Positions 16,113-22,815 of a stretch of 33,560 nt of DNA are shown here, one piece after another. Numbering within the stretch: the first letter of the stretch is position 1; the number at the start of each line of letters is the position of its first letter. The translations under genes were made by a program, and so were the position numbers. Source of the DNA: an uncultured Solirubrobacteraceae bacterium (lineage in GTDB: Bacteria; Actinomycetota; Thermoleophilia; Solirubrobacterales; Solirubrobacteraceae); assembly GCA_902806205.1 (NCBI GenBank), contig CADCVR010000028.1:1-33560 (forward strand), in the 5' to 3' direction. Under the pieces are notes generated by a model. That model saw only the letters and a list, made by a program, of their open reading frames with translations. It searched no databases and was not told the origin of the DNA.

Positions 16113-16787
16113 CTACAGCCGACCGAGGCGGCTGAGCATCCCGCGCGTGTGTGCCGCGTTGCCGTGCACGCCGCCCAGGGCCAGACGCAGCGCCTCGAGG
16201 TCGTCCGCCGTGTCCACGTCGATCACGAGCGAGGGAACCTCGTCGACGGCCACACGCGCTCCCGCCGCCTGGGCGGCGGTGACGTGGCGCTGCCGCGAGC
16301 CGTCGCCGAACGTGGGGCTGATCGCGTCCGGCGGTGTGAGCACGAGCGCGTTGGTCCCGTTGCCGTGGCGGTCGGGCACGACGACGACCGTCGGCTCCCG
16401 CCCGGTCGCGGCGCGCTGCAGGAGCGCGTCGAGCTGCAGAGGGTCCAGCGCCGGCGTGTCGCCCGGCACGAGGAGGACGCGCCGCGCGCCGCGCGCGACG
16501 GCTTCACGCACGCCGAGCACCGCGGCGTCGGACTGCGAGCGTTCCTCCGGGTCGGCGACCGTGTCGGCGTCGTAGCCGTGGGCGAGCGCCTCGACCGCGA
16601 GATCACGCGTGACGACGAGTACCTGGTCGACTTCGGTCGAGCGCCGCAGCCCGACGAGGACGTCGATGATCATCGCCTCGACGAGCGCGCGGCGGGTGCC
16701 GGCGGAGAAGTCCTCGGCCAGGCGCTGCTTGGCCGCGGCGAAGCGCTTGACCGGCACGACGGCGACCGTCCGCAGCGCCGCGCTCAC
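16113..16787 (-). CDS. cofC: CofC/FbiD, phospho-acid guanylyltransferase of F420 synthesis
   Basis: 224 residues, typical for CofC/FbiD. It activates 2-phospholactate or, as shown for actinobacterial FbiD, phosphoenolpyruvate with GTP; CofD then transfers the product to Fo. It has a nucleotidyltransferase fold: VVPVKRFAAAKQRLAEDFS at residues 9-27 is the GTP-binding loop, LLVPGDTPAL is the metal-binding strand, and DRHGNGTNALVLTPPDAI and FGDGSRQRH are family-specific. The start is a GTG at 16787 overlapping the cofD stop (GTGA). A longer frame upstream is antisense-type readthrough of the cofD region in another frame. Which acid is used cannot be read from the sequence; phosphoenolpyruvate is more likely in an actinobacterium. 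Confidence 0.92.
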   Translation of the reverse strand: MSAALRTVAVVPVKRFAAAKQRLAEDFSAGTRRALVEAMIIDVLVGLRRSTEVDQVLVVTRDLAVEALAHGYDADTVADPEERSQSDAAVLGVREAVARGARRVLLVPGDTPALDPLQLDALLQRAATGREPTVVVVPDRHGNGTNALVLTPPDAISPTFGDGSRQRHVTAAQAAGARVAVDEVPSLVIDVDTADDLEALRLALGGVHGNAAHTRGMLSRLGRL

Positions 16788-17695
16788 GTCAGCGCCAGGG
16801 CGAAGTCGAGCGTCTCGCGCGCCACACGCGCGCGGGCGGGCGCGTCGGACATGAGCGTGTCGGTCCGCAGGGCCGGGAGCGCCAGTCCGCCTGCGGTCTC
16901 GTCGGTGACGATCCCGTCGAGCACGTCGCCGTAGTAGCCCGCGGTTCCGGCGGCGTCGAGGCCGAAGCCCGCCCACGCCATGAACGCCTCCGTCGGTCCC
17001 TTGACGACCTTCCCGCCGACCACCGGCGAGACGGCGACGACAGGCGCCGGGGAGGCGCACAGTGCCTCGGTGAAGCCGGGGACATCGAGGATGGGGCGGA
17101 CGGAGACCACGGGGTTGGACGGGCCGATGACGATGGCACGGGCCCGGGCGACCGCGTCGAGCGCTTCGGACGGTGCGACGGCCCCGTCGATGCCGTCGAA
17201 GGCGACGCCCTCGACCGGGCCCTGCCCTCGGTGGCAGATCATGAACTCCTGAAAGGGCCACCAGCGCCCGCCGGCGTGCACGCGGGTGCGGACCACGTCG
17301 TCGGTCATCGGCAGCACCCTTGCCCGGACGCCGAGCGCGGTGGTGAGCGCCGCGAGCGCTTCGGTCAGCCGCTCGCCGTCGGCCAGCCGCCGGGAGCGCT
17401 CCAGGCCGATCGCCAGGTCGCGGTCACCGAGGTTGAACCACACGTCGACGCCGAGCTCACGCAGCGCATCCATGACGTGGAAGGTGTCGCCGTCCAGGCC
17501 CCAGCCGCGCGCGTCTATGCGGTCGGCCAGCCAGAAGACGCAGAGATCGGGGTCGGGGGAGACATGCGCGCCGTAGAGCTCGACGTCGTCGGCGGTGTTC
17601 GCGACGACGACGAGGTCGGAGCCGGCGACGTCGAGCATCCCGCGCGCGAGCTTTGCCCCGCCGCTCCCGCCGGCCAGCACCACCACCGTGCTCAT
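16784..17695 (-). CDS. cofD: CofD/FbiA, 2-phospho-L-lactate transferase family
   Basis: 303 residues, normal for CofD. It transfers the phospho-acid moiety from the CofC product to Fo, giving (dehydro-)F420-0. The N-terminal VVVLAGGSGGAKLARGML is the nucleotide-binding loop of the family. Further markers are VVVANTADDVELYGAHVSPDPD near residues 30-52, a metal- and Fo-binding region; WFNLGDRDLAIGLERS; and VIGPSNPVVSVRPIL near 185-199. The ATG at 17695 overlaps the fno stop (ATGA), so translation is coupled. An in-frame extension upstream has an Arg/Pro-rich, non-conserved look and is not adopted. It sits between fno and cofC in the operon, an arrangement that couples cofactor synthesis with cofactor reduction. 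Confidence 0.94.
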   Translation of the reverse strand: MSTVVVLAGGSGGAKLARGMLDVAGSDLVVVANTADDVELYGAHVSPDPDLCVFWLADRIDARGWGLDGDTFHVMDALRELGVDVWFNLGDRDLAIGLERSRRLADGERLTEALAALTTALGVRARVLPMTDDVVRTRVHAGGRWWPFQEFMICHRGQGPVEGVAFDGIDGAVAPSEALDAVARARAIVIGPSNPVVSVRPILDVPGFTEALCASPAPVVAVSPVVGGKVVKGPTEAFMAWAGFGLDAAGTAGYYGDVLDGIVTDETAGGLALPALRTDTLMSDAPARARVARETLDFALALT

Positions 17696-18369
17696 GCGCG
17701 CTCGGGCAGTCCCGTGATGCGGATGCCGGCGTGGGTCTTGTAGCGGATGTTCACCCCGATCAGCAGGGGGGTGAGCTGCTCGGTCAGGCGGGCCATCTCG
17801 AGCTTGCCGCAGTCCACGCATCGCAGGCCGTCGATCCGCTCGACGAGCGCCGTCACGCGGTCCTTGTCGGCTCGCTTGTCCCCGCAGAGGAGCACGTCCT
17901 CGTCCAGCGCGTGGTCGAGGTCACCGAGCAGCGCCGCGCTCACCGTGTGGAGCGCCGAGACGACCCCGACGCCCTCGGGGACCATCTCGGCGACCTGCTG
18001 GGCGGCGGATCCCTGCCAGATCCCGATCGTCCGGGTGGCCTTGCCGGAGATCGCCGCGGCCAGCGGGACCGACGCGTCCACGACGAGCTGCCCCGGGCGC
18101 AGGTGCGCCCTGAGGTTCGTGAGCGTCTCGGACTGCGAGCGGAACGGAACCGACAGCACCAGCAGCTCCGCGCGCCCGGCCGCCGACGCGTTGTCGAAGC
18201 CCTCGAAACTCCCGTCCGGGACCGCGGCAGCCGCGCGCGCCGCGGCCTCCTCCGCGCGACCGGCGTCGCGCGAGCCGATGACCACGGGCACGCCGGCCCG
18301 GCCCAGGCGCACCGCCAAGCCGAAGCCCAGGGCACCCGAGCCGCCGATGATCGAGACGCGGTCTGGCAC
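17692..18369 (-). CDS. fno: Fno, NADPH-dependent F420 reductase
   Basis: 225 residues, matching F420:NADP oxidoreductases, which transfer hydride between NADPH and F420 and so supply F420H2. A Rossmann motif starts at residue 5 (VSIIGGSGALGFGLAVRL), with VVIGSRDAGRAEE following the second strand, where Ser and Arg favour NADP over NAD. Later segments are ELLVLSVPFRSQ, VDASVPL and VDCGKLEMARLTEQLTPLLIGVN, the family C-terminus. The start is a GTG at 18369, placed 8 nt after a TATACT box that overlaps the promoter of the divergent acetoacetyl-CoA synthetase. It is the first gene of the fno-cofD-cofC-cofE operon. Confidence 0.93.
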   Translation of the reverse strand: MPDRVSIIGGSGALGFGLAVRLGRAGVPVVIGSRDAGRAEEAAARAAAAVPDGSFEGFDNASAAGRAELLVLSVPFRSQSETLTNLRAHLRPGQLVVDASVPLAAAISGKATRTIGIWQGSAAQQVAEMVPEGVGVVSALHTVSAALLGDLDHALDEDVLLCGDKRADKDRVTALVERIDGLRCVDCGKLEMARLTEQLTPLLIGVNIRYKTHAGIRITGLPERA

Positions 18370-18377
18370 AGCGGCCG

Positions 18378-18387
18378 AGTATATGGT
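18378..18387. promoter_or_regulatory. Symmetric divergent promoter: overlapping -10 boxes for fno and aacS
   Basis: In a 26-nt divergent intergenic region, TATACT on the minus strand (18383-18378) ends 8 nt before the fno GTG, and TATGGT on the plus strand (18382-18387) ends 8 nt before the aacS ATG. The boxes share 18382-18383. Both genes would be leaderless, and RNA polymerase could hardly open both at once. Confidence 0.55.
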
Positions 18388-18395
18388 CGCTTCCC

Positions 18396-20384
18396 ATGAG
18401 CGCCGCGGCCCCGCCAGTCCTCTGGGAGCCCTCGCCAGAGCGCATCGAGCAGACGATGTTGTGGCGCTTCCTGCAGGGGCACGGCTTCTCGAGCTACGAC
18501 GCGGCGTGGCGCTGGTCGGTCGCCGAGCCCGAGGCCTTCTGGACCGCGGTGAGCGACTTCTTCGCCGTCGGCTGGGACGTGAGGCCGGACCGCTTCCTCG
18601 CCGACGCCCGGATGCCCGGTGCGGTGTGGTGTCCCGGCGGACGCGTCTCCTACGCCGAGCACGTCTTCCGCGACCGCGACCCGGATGCCGTCGCGCTCCA
18701 CCACGCCTCCGAGCTGCGCGAGCTCGGCGTCATGAGCTGGGCGCAGCTCGCGGCGCTCAGCGCGCGGATCGCCGCGGCGCTGCGCCGCGAGGGGGTCGTC
18801 CCGGGTGACCGGGTCGTCGCGTACCTGCCGAACATCCCCGAAGCCGTCGCGGCGCTGCTGGCCTGCGCCTCGATCGGCGCGATCTGGTCGAGCTGCTCGC
18901 CGGACTTCGGCGTGAGCTCGGTCGTGGACCGCTTCGCGCAGATCGAGCCGACGGTGCTCCTGGCCGTCGACGGCTATCGCTACGGCGGCGAGGACTTCGA
19001 CCGGCGCGACGTCGTGACCGAGCTCCAGGACGCGATGCCCACGCTCAGGCGCAGCGTGCTCCTGGCCTACCTCGACGCGGACGCCACGCTCGCGGGCACC
19101 GTGGGGTGGGACGCGTGGCTCGCGGACGGCGAGTCCCCGACGCTCAGCTTCACGCCGCTGGCCTTCGACCACCCGCTCTGGGTGCTCTACTCGAGCGGCA
19201 CCACCGGGCTGCCCAAGGCGATCGTCCACGGGCAGGGCGGCATCCTGCTCGAGCAGCTCAAGCAGCTCGGCCTGCACGCCGACGCGCGGCCGGGCGACCG
19301 GATGCTCTGGTTCACCACCACGGGCTGGATGATGTGGAACTTCCTGATCGGCGCCATGCTCACCGGCGCGGAGATCGTGCTCTACGACGGGAGCCCGGGA
19401 ACACCCGACCTGAACGTGCTGTGGGAGCTCGCGGCGCGTACGCGCGCGACGACCTTCGGCACGAGCGCGGCGTTCCTGGGCTCGTGCCGGAAGGCCGGCC
19501 TGACCCCCGCCGCCGACCATGATCTCACCGCGCTGCGCGCGGTCGGCTCGACGGGGTCACCGCTCTCCCCCGAGAGCTTCGAGTGGGTCTATGACGAGGT
19601 CGGCTCGGACCTCTGGCTCTACTCGACCAGCGGCGGCACCGACGTCTGCACCGCGTTCGTCGGCGGGGTCCCGATCCTGCCCGTCCACCGCGGGGAGCTC
19701 CAGGCCCGCGCGCTGGGCTGCGCGGTGGCGGCCTGGGACGAGGACGGGCGTGAGCTCGTCGGCGGAGTCGGCGAGCTCGTGATCACGCAGCCGATGCCCT
19801 CGATGCCCGTCTTCTTCTGGAACGACCCGTCGGGACGGCGGCTGCGCGAGTCGTACTTCGAGATGTATCCCGGCGTCTGGCGTCATGGCGACTGGATCGA
19901 GATCACCCCGCGCGGTTCCGCGGTGATCCACGGCCGCTCGGACGCGACGATCAACCGCGGGGGCATCCGCATGGGGACCGCGGAGATCTATCGTGCGGTG
20001 CTCGCCGTGGATGCGGTCGTCGACGCGCTCGTCGTCGACGTCCCGCGTGAAGGGACCGAGGCGTGGATGCCGCTCTTCGTCGTGCTGCGGCCGGGTGTCG
20101 CGCTGGACGACGGGCTCGTGGAGCAGCTGCGTGCGGCGATCCGCTCGGCGTGCTCGCCGCGCCACGTACCCGACCAGGTCATCGCCGTGGCCGAGGTGCC
20201 GCGGACCCTGAGCGGCAAGGTGCTCGAGGTGCCGGTGAAGAGGATCCTCATGGGCGTCGCACCCGAGCAGGCCGCGGCGCGCGACGCGCTCGCCAATCCG
20301 GCCGCCCTCGAGCCCTTCGTGGCGCTCGCGCGCGCAGGCCGGGCATCGCGACGATCGAGAAGCGGCTCGCGCGGGCCGTCGTGA
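18396..20384 (+). CDS. aacS: Acetoacetyl-CoA synthetase
   Basis: 662 residues, the normal length for acetoacetate-CoA ligase. It activates acetoacetate with ATP and CoA, feeding ketone bodies into acetyl-CoA or polyhydroxyalkanoate and lipid metabolism. It belongs to the ANL adenylating family: the P-loop-like motif YSSGTTGLPKAIVH lies near residue 265, TTTGWMMWNFLIG follows, and the A10 motif is SGKVLEVPVKRIL with K608 as catalytic (and acetylatable) Lys. The N-terminal ACAS-type domain (FWTAVSDFFAVGWD, CPGGRVSYAEHVF) and GAIWSSCSPDFG separate it from acetyl-CoA synthetase. The start is placed by a -10 box 8 nt upstream. A stem-loop repeat begins 20 nt after its stop. It is cytosolic and not obviously linked to F420. 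Confidence 0.94.
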   Translation: MSAAAPPVLWEPSPERIEQTMLWRFLQGHGFSSYDAAWRWSVAEPEAFWTAVSDFFAVGWDVRPDRFLADARMPGAVWCPGGRVSYAEHVFRDRDPDAVALHHASELRELGVMSWAQLAALSARIAAALRREGVVPGDRVVAYLPNIPEAVAALLACASIGAIWSSCSPDFGVSSVVDRFAQIEPTVLLAVDGYRYGGEDFDRRDVVTELQDAMPTLRRSVLLAYLDADATLAGTVGWDAWLADGESPTLSFTPLAFDHPLWVLYSSGTTGLPKAIVHGQGGILLEQLKQLGLHADARPGDRMLWFTTTGWMMWNFLIGAMLTGAEIVLYDGSPGTPDLNVLWELAARTRATTFGTSAAFLGSCRKAGLTPAADHDLTALRAVGSTGSPLSPESFEWVYDEVGSDLWLYSTSGGTDVCTAFVGGVPILPVHRGELQARALGCAVAAWDEDGRELVGGVGELVITQPMPSMPVFFWNDPSGRRLRESYFEMYPGVWRHGDWIEITPRGSAVIHGRSDATINRGGIRMGTAEIYRAVLAVDAVVDALVVDVPREGTEAWMPLFVVLRPGVALDDGLVEQLRAAIRSACSPRHVPDQVIAVAEVPRTLSGKVLEVPVKRILMGVAPEQAAARDALANPAALEPFVALARAGRASRRSRSGSRGPS

Positions 20385-20716
20385 AGGGACGCTTGCACAG
20401 ACCGGCGTGTGCCCTGATCCACCTCAGAGGTTGATCCGGGCACACGCCGCCTCGGGCAGAGCCACCTCGACGCCGCCGGAACCGCGGGGTACCACGGCGA
20501 CGAGAACGTCACCCGCGTCCGCCGGCGCGGCCAAGGGGTTTTCGGACACTCCTGAGAACCTGTTTCGAAAAGGCGCGGCCGTGAGGAAACCGTCTCGCGG
20601 CAACCGACGCCACCCGACGCCGTCATCAATCCGAACAGGATTGATCACGGCATCGCGCGACGCCGGTCATCCACGATCCGGCTCCCTCACGACGGCGCCT
20701 GATTCCGAAACAGGTT
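20385..20716. other. Repeat-filled intergenic region between convergent genes
   Basis: This 332-nt gap between aacS and the RDD gene holds the second copy of the 45-nt stem-loop (20404-20448) and fold-back repeat copy B (20555-20718). Between them, 20449-20554 shows no convincing gene. A minus-strand frame there reads in a protein-like way, but it has no start codon of its own and runs into both repeats, so I do not call it. Confidence 0.6.
20404..20448. repeat. 45-nt stem-loop repeat, copy 2
   Basis: Same element as 15299-15343, differing at only two of 45 positions, with the same flanking bases. The arms 20404-20422 and 20430-20448 pair at 17 of 19 positions. It begins 20 nt after the aacS stop, a position suited to a terminator, though there is no U tract. 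Confidence 0.75.
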
Positions 20717-20718
20717 CT
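20555..20718. repeat. Fold-back intergenic repeat, copy B (complete, 164 nt)
   Basis: An imperfect palindrome over its full length. The ends AGAACCTGTTTCG (20555-20567) and CGAAACAGGTTCT (20706-20718) are perfect 13-bp inverted repeats, extended to 15 of 16. The centre is ATCAATCC/GGATTGAT (20625-20632, 20638-20645) around a GAACA loop, and intermediate stretches (AGGCGC, GTGAGG, GCCGT) also pair. No target-site duplication and no open frame are seen. It is homologous to copy A at the window start. The outer two bases complete the TAG stop codon of the RDD gene. This is a MITE-like or structured-RNA element, not an insertion sequence. Confidence 0.8.
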
Positions 20719-21460
20719 AAGACGGCTCGGAGGTGCTCGGGCCGAACGGGCCGCGGATCTCCTCGTCGTCGTCGCGGTCGCGGTCGCGGGGAGGGGCGGG
20801 CGGCGCGGGCGGGCCGGCGGGTGGCGCGAAGCCCTCGCCGAAGCTCGGCTCGTCGGCGGGCGCCCGGGGCGGCGCGGGCCGGGTCCAGTCCGCGGACGAG
20901 GGAGGTGGCTCGCGAACGGGGGCCGGCGCGGGAGTCGCCGGCGGCGCCCAGCCCGACGGGACGGCCGCAGGCTGCGGCTTCCACGCGTCAGGCACGGAGC
21001 GGTCGTCGAGGTCGGGCACCGCGTCGGCGCGTACCACGAACGTGCTCGCGAGCTTGTCGTGGATCGCCTGGCGGCGCGGGTCGCCGAGCGGGAAGAGGTA
21101 GTCGACGATGGTGAACAAGGGGATCAGCCCGAGCACGCCCTTGCCGACGAACTCGCGCAGCAGCGCCGGTGAGGCCGTCATGGGCTGGGCGTCCTGCCGG
21201 ACGACGCGGATCGAGAGGGCCTGCTTGCCGAGCGTCTGCCCGTTGTGCGACCCCGAGCGGCACATGAGGACCGGTGCGTACAAGAGGTATGAGAGCCCGA
21301 TGGCGCCGAAGACGACGTAGCCCGAAACCGAGGCCGGGGCGCCCGAGGCGATCGCGACGGAAGCTGCCGCGGACGCGGCCACGATGACGAGCAAGGTGTC
21401 GAGGAGCGTCGCACCGACGCGCGGTCCGTAACCCGCGAGATCCCCGCTTCCGCCGCTCAT
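20717..21460 (-). CDS. RDD-family membrane protein with Pro-rich C-terminal tail
   Basis: 247 residues. Residues 10-150 form an RDD domain with about three membrane segments: the family Arg and Asp in GPRVGATLLDTLLV (R14, D21), then GQTLGKQALSIRVVRQD near 74-90 and DPRRQAIHDKLASTFVV near 127-143. Residues 155-247 are a cytosolic or external low-complexity tail rich in Pro and Ala, ending in an acidic/basic cluster (RDRDRDDDEE). RDD proteins are of mostly unknown or ion-transport function. The ATG at 21460 overlaps the stop of a 34-residue upstream gene. The TAG stop is formed by one host base plus the first two bases of fold-back repeat B, so the original C-terminus may have been different. 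Confidence 0.85.
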   Translation of the reverse strand: MSGGSGDLAGYGPRVGATLLDTLLVIVAASAAASVAIASGAPASVSGYVVFGAIGLSYLLYAPVLMCRSGSHNGQTLGKQALSIRVVRQDAQPMTASPALLREFVGKGVLGLIPLFTIVDYLFPLGDPRRQAIHDKLASTFVVRADAVPDLDDRSVPDAWKPQPAAVPSGWAPPATPAPAPVREPPPSSADWTRPAPPRAPADEPSFGEGFAPPAGPPAPPAPPRDRDRDDDEEIRGPFGPSTSEPS

Positions 21461-21561
21461 CTCGCATCCCGCCCGCGCGGACGGTCTCCGAGGGCGTTCA
21501 GCGACGGACGGCTGCGCAGCGCGATGAACTGGGCCTCGGGGGCGACGGGGTATGCGGACAC
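21457..21561 (-). CDS. 34-residue small protein coupled to the RDD gene
   Basis: A short frame starting with GTG at 21561, preceded by a good AAGGAG ribosome-binding sequence six bases away, and ending with TGA overlapping the RDD ATG (ATGA). The peptide (MSAYPVAPEAQFIALRSRPS, then a basic tail with RPRGRDAR) has no signal or membrane segment and I do not recognise it. The RDD gene has no clear Shine-Dalgarno sequence of its own, so this frame may mainly serve to deliver ribosomes to it. The ribosome site, the overlap and a -10 box at 21601-21606 make translation likely. Confidence 0.5.
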   Translation of the reverse strand: MSAYPVAPEAQFIALRSRPSLNALGDRPRGRDAR

Positions 21562-21600
21562 GGCGGGCTCCTTCGGTCGCCCGGGGTTTCCGGGCCCGCA

Positions 21601-21606
21601 AGCATA
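21601..21606 (-). promoter_or_regulatory. -10 box TATGCT for the small-protein/RDD operon
   Basis: TATGCT on the minus strand lies 39 nt before the GTG at 21561, giving a leader of roughly 30 nt that contains the AAGGAG site. No convincing -35 box is visible at 16-18 nt spacing. Confidence 0.4.
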
Positions 21607-21677
21607 CGGTCGCCCGCGGCGGGCGCGCGACGTCACAGCGCCCGTCCCGGAGCCGATGGCGGCGGCGGGGCCTGTCG

Positions 21678-21683
21678 TAGGGT
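21678..21683 (+). promoter_or_regulatory. -10 box TAGGGT of the amidase-remnant/IMPase operon
   Basis: TAGGGT ends 7 nt before the GTG at 21691, which selects that GTG over the one at 21682 lying inside the box. Leaderless type. Confidence 0.45.
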
Positions 21684-21690
21684 GAGAGCC

Positions 21691-22014
21691 GTGAGCACCA
21701 CCACCCTCGGCGCCGCAGAACCCGCCCTCGCCGGAGCCGCCCGCCACGCACCGCTCGCCACGAGCGGGGAGCTCTCGGCCCGCGAGCTGACGGCGACCCA
21801 CGTCGAGCGCATCGTCCGGCTCACCCCGCAGCTCAACGCCTTCAGGGTCGCGGGCCAGCCGGGCGCGAGCATCCCCGCCGGCTTCGACGCCGACGGCCTC
21901 CCGCTCGCGGTGCAGATCGCCGGCGGCGCCGACGACGAGGCGACCCGCTTCGAGCTCGCCGCCCAGCTCGAGCAGGCGCGACCCTGGGCGCACCATCGCC
22001 CGACGATCTCGTGA
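21691..22014 (+). CDS. Internally deleted amidase-signature protein (107 aa remnant)
   Basis: The two ends of an amidase joined in frame. Residues about 20-52 (ATSGELSARELTATHVERIV, then LTPQLNAF) match the N-terminal helix region of amidase-signature enzymes. Residues about 55-107 (AGQPGASIPAGFDADGLPLA, EATRFELAAQLEQARPWAHH) match their extreme C-terminus. Full enzymes have about 450-500 residues, so the whole catalytic core with the Ser-Ser-Lys triad is missing and hydrolase activity is not expected. The frame remains open and has its own -10 box. It overlaps the next gene by GTGA, so it may persist because it drives translation of the inositol monophosphatase. It could equally be a small protein with a kept binding role. 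Confidence 0.65.
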   Translation: MSTTTLGAAEPALAGAARHAPLATSGELSARELTATHVERIVRLTPQLNAFRVAGQPGASIPAGFDADGLPLAVQIAGGADDEATRFELAAQLEQARPWAHHRPTIS

Positions 22015-22784
22015 GCGCGCCGGACAACGCCGAACTGCTCGCGGTGGCGGTGGCCGCGGCGCGTGCCGCGGCGCCGGAGCTCGTCGAGCGCTTCGCGCGT
22101 GGCGCGGTCAACGTGACGTCGAAGTCGACCGACACCGACCTCGTCTCCGACGCCGACCTGGCCGCCGAGCGCACGATCCGCGCGCTGCTCGAGCGCGAGC
22201 GGCCCGACGACGCGATCATGGGCGAGGAGGGCGACGACACGCCCGGGACGACCGGGCTGCGCTGGGTCGTCGACCCGCTCGACGGGACGATCGACTACCT
22301 CTACGGCCACCCGCAGTGGTGTGTGTCCGTGGCCTGCGAGGGGCGCGCGGGCGTCGTCCTCGACCCGATCCGCGACGAGCTGTTCGCGGTGGCGGTGGGG
22401 CAAGCGCCGACGCTCAACGGCGCCCCGCTGCCTCCGGCGAGCACCGTGGAGGAGCTCGGCTCGGCGCTTGTCGCGACGGGCTTCGGCTACGCCGCCGACG
22501 TCCGCGCCGCACAGGCGGCGATCGTCGCGCGGGTGCTTCCGGCCGTGCGTGACATCCGCCGCGCCGGCAGTGCCGCGCTCGACCTCGCGTGGATCGCCGC
22601 CGGGCGTCTGGACGCCTACTACGAGCACGGCGTCAAGCCGTGGGACATCGCTGCGGGCGTGCTGCTCTGCGAGAGCGCGGGCCTTCACGTCGAGCCGCTC
22701 GCGGGGGGCGACGGCCTGCCGCAGGGCATCCTCGCCGCCCCCGCCGGCCTGGCCGACGAGCTCTTGACGCTCATCGGCTCCTAG
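22011..22784 (+). CDS. Inositol monophosphatase family protein
   Basis: 257 residues, the family length. It is a Mg-dependent, Li-sensitive-type sugar or inositol phosphatase. Metal and catalytic motifs are all present: GEEGDD at 71-76, VDPLDGTIDYL at 87-97 (D88, D91, T93), and KPWDIAAGVLLCESAG near 209 (W-D-x-A-[GA]). The substrate could be inositol-1-phosphate, histidinol phosphate or PAP; actinobacteria carry several such paralogues and the sequence does not decide. The start is a GTG overlapping the stop of the amidase remnant, so the two are translated as a unit. It converges with the PPOX gene with a 31-nt gap. Confidence 0.92.
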   Translation: MSAPDNAELLAVAVAAARAAAPELVERFARGAVNVTSKSTDTDLVSDADLAAERTIRALLERERPDDAIMGEEGDDTPGTTGLRWVVDPLDGTIDYLYGHPQWCVSVACEGRAGVVLDPIRDELFAVAVGQAPTLNGAPLPPASTVEELGSALVATGFGYAADVRAAQAAIVARVLPAVRDIRRAGSAALDLAWIAAGRLDAYYEHGVKPWDIAAGVLLCESAGLHVEPLAGGDGLPQGILAAPAGLADELLTLIGS

Positions 22785-22815
22785 TCGGGCCGCCGGCGCG
22801 ATTCGCAGCTGCCGC

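Noticed and set aside
18370-18395. A CRP- or TetR-type operator in the fno/aacS spacer
   Set aside because: The apparent symmetry is fully explained by the two overlapping -10 boxes, and 26 nt leaves no room for a separate site.
20424-20648. A minus-strand frame of 74 codons with protein-like residues between the two repeats
   Set aside because: It starts inside fold-back repeat B and ends inside the 45-nt stem-loop, with no ribosome site; it could be a gene remnant but cannot be supported.
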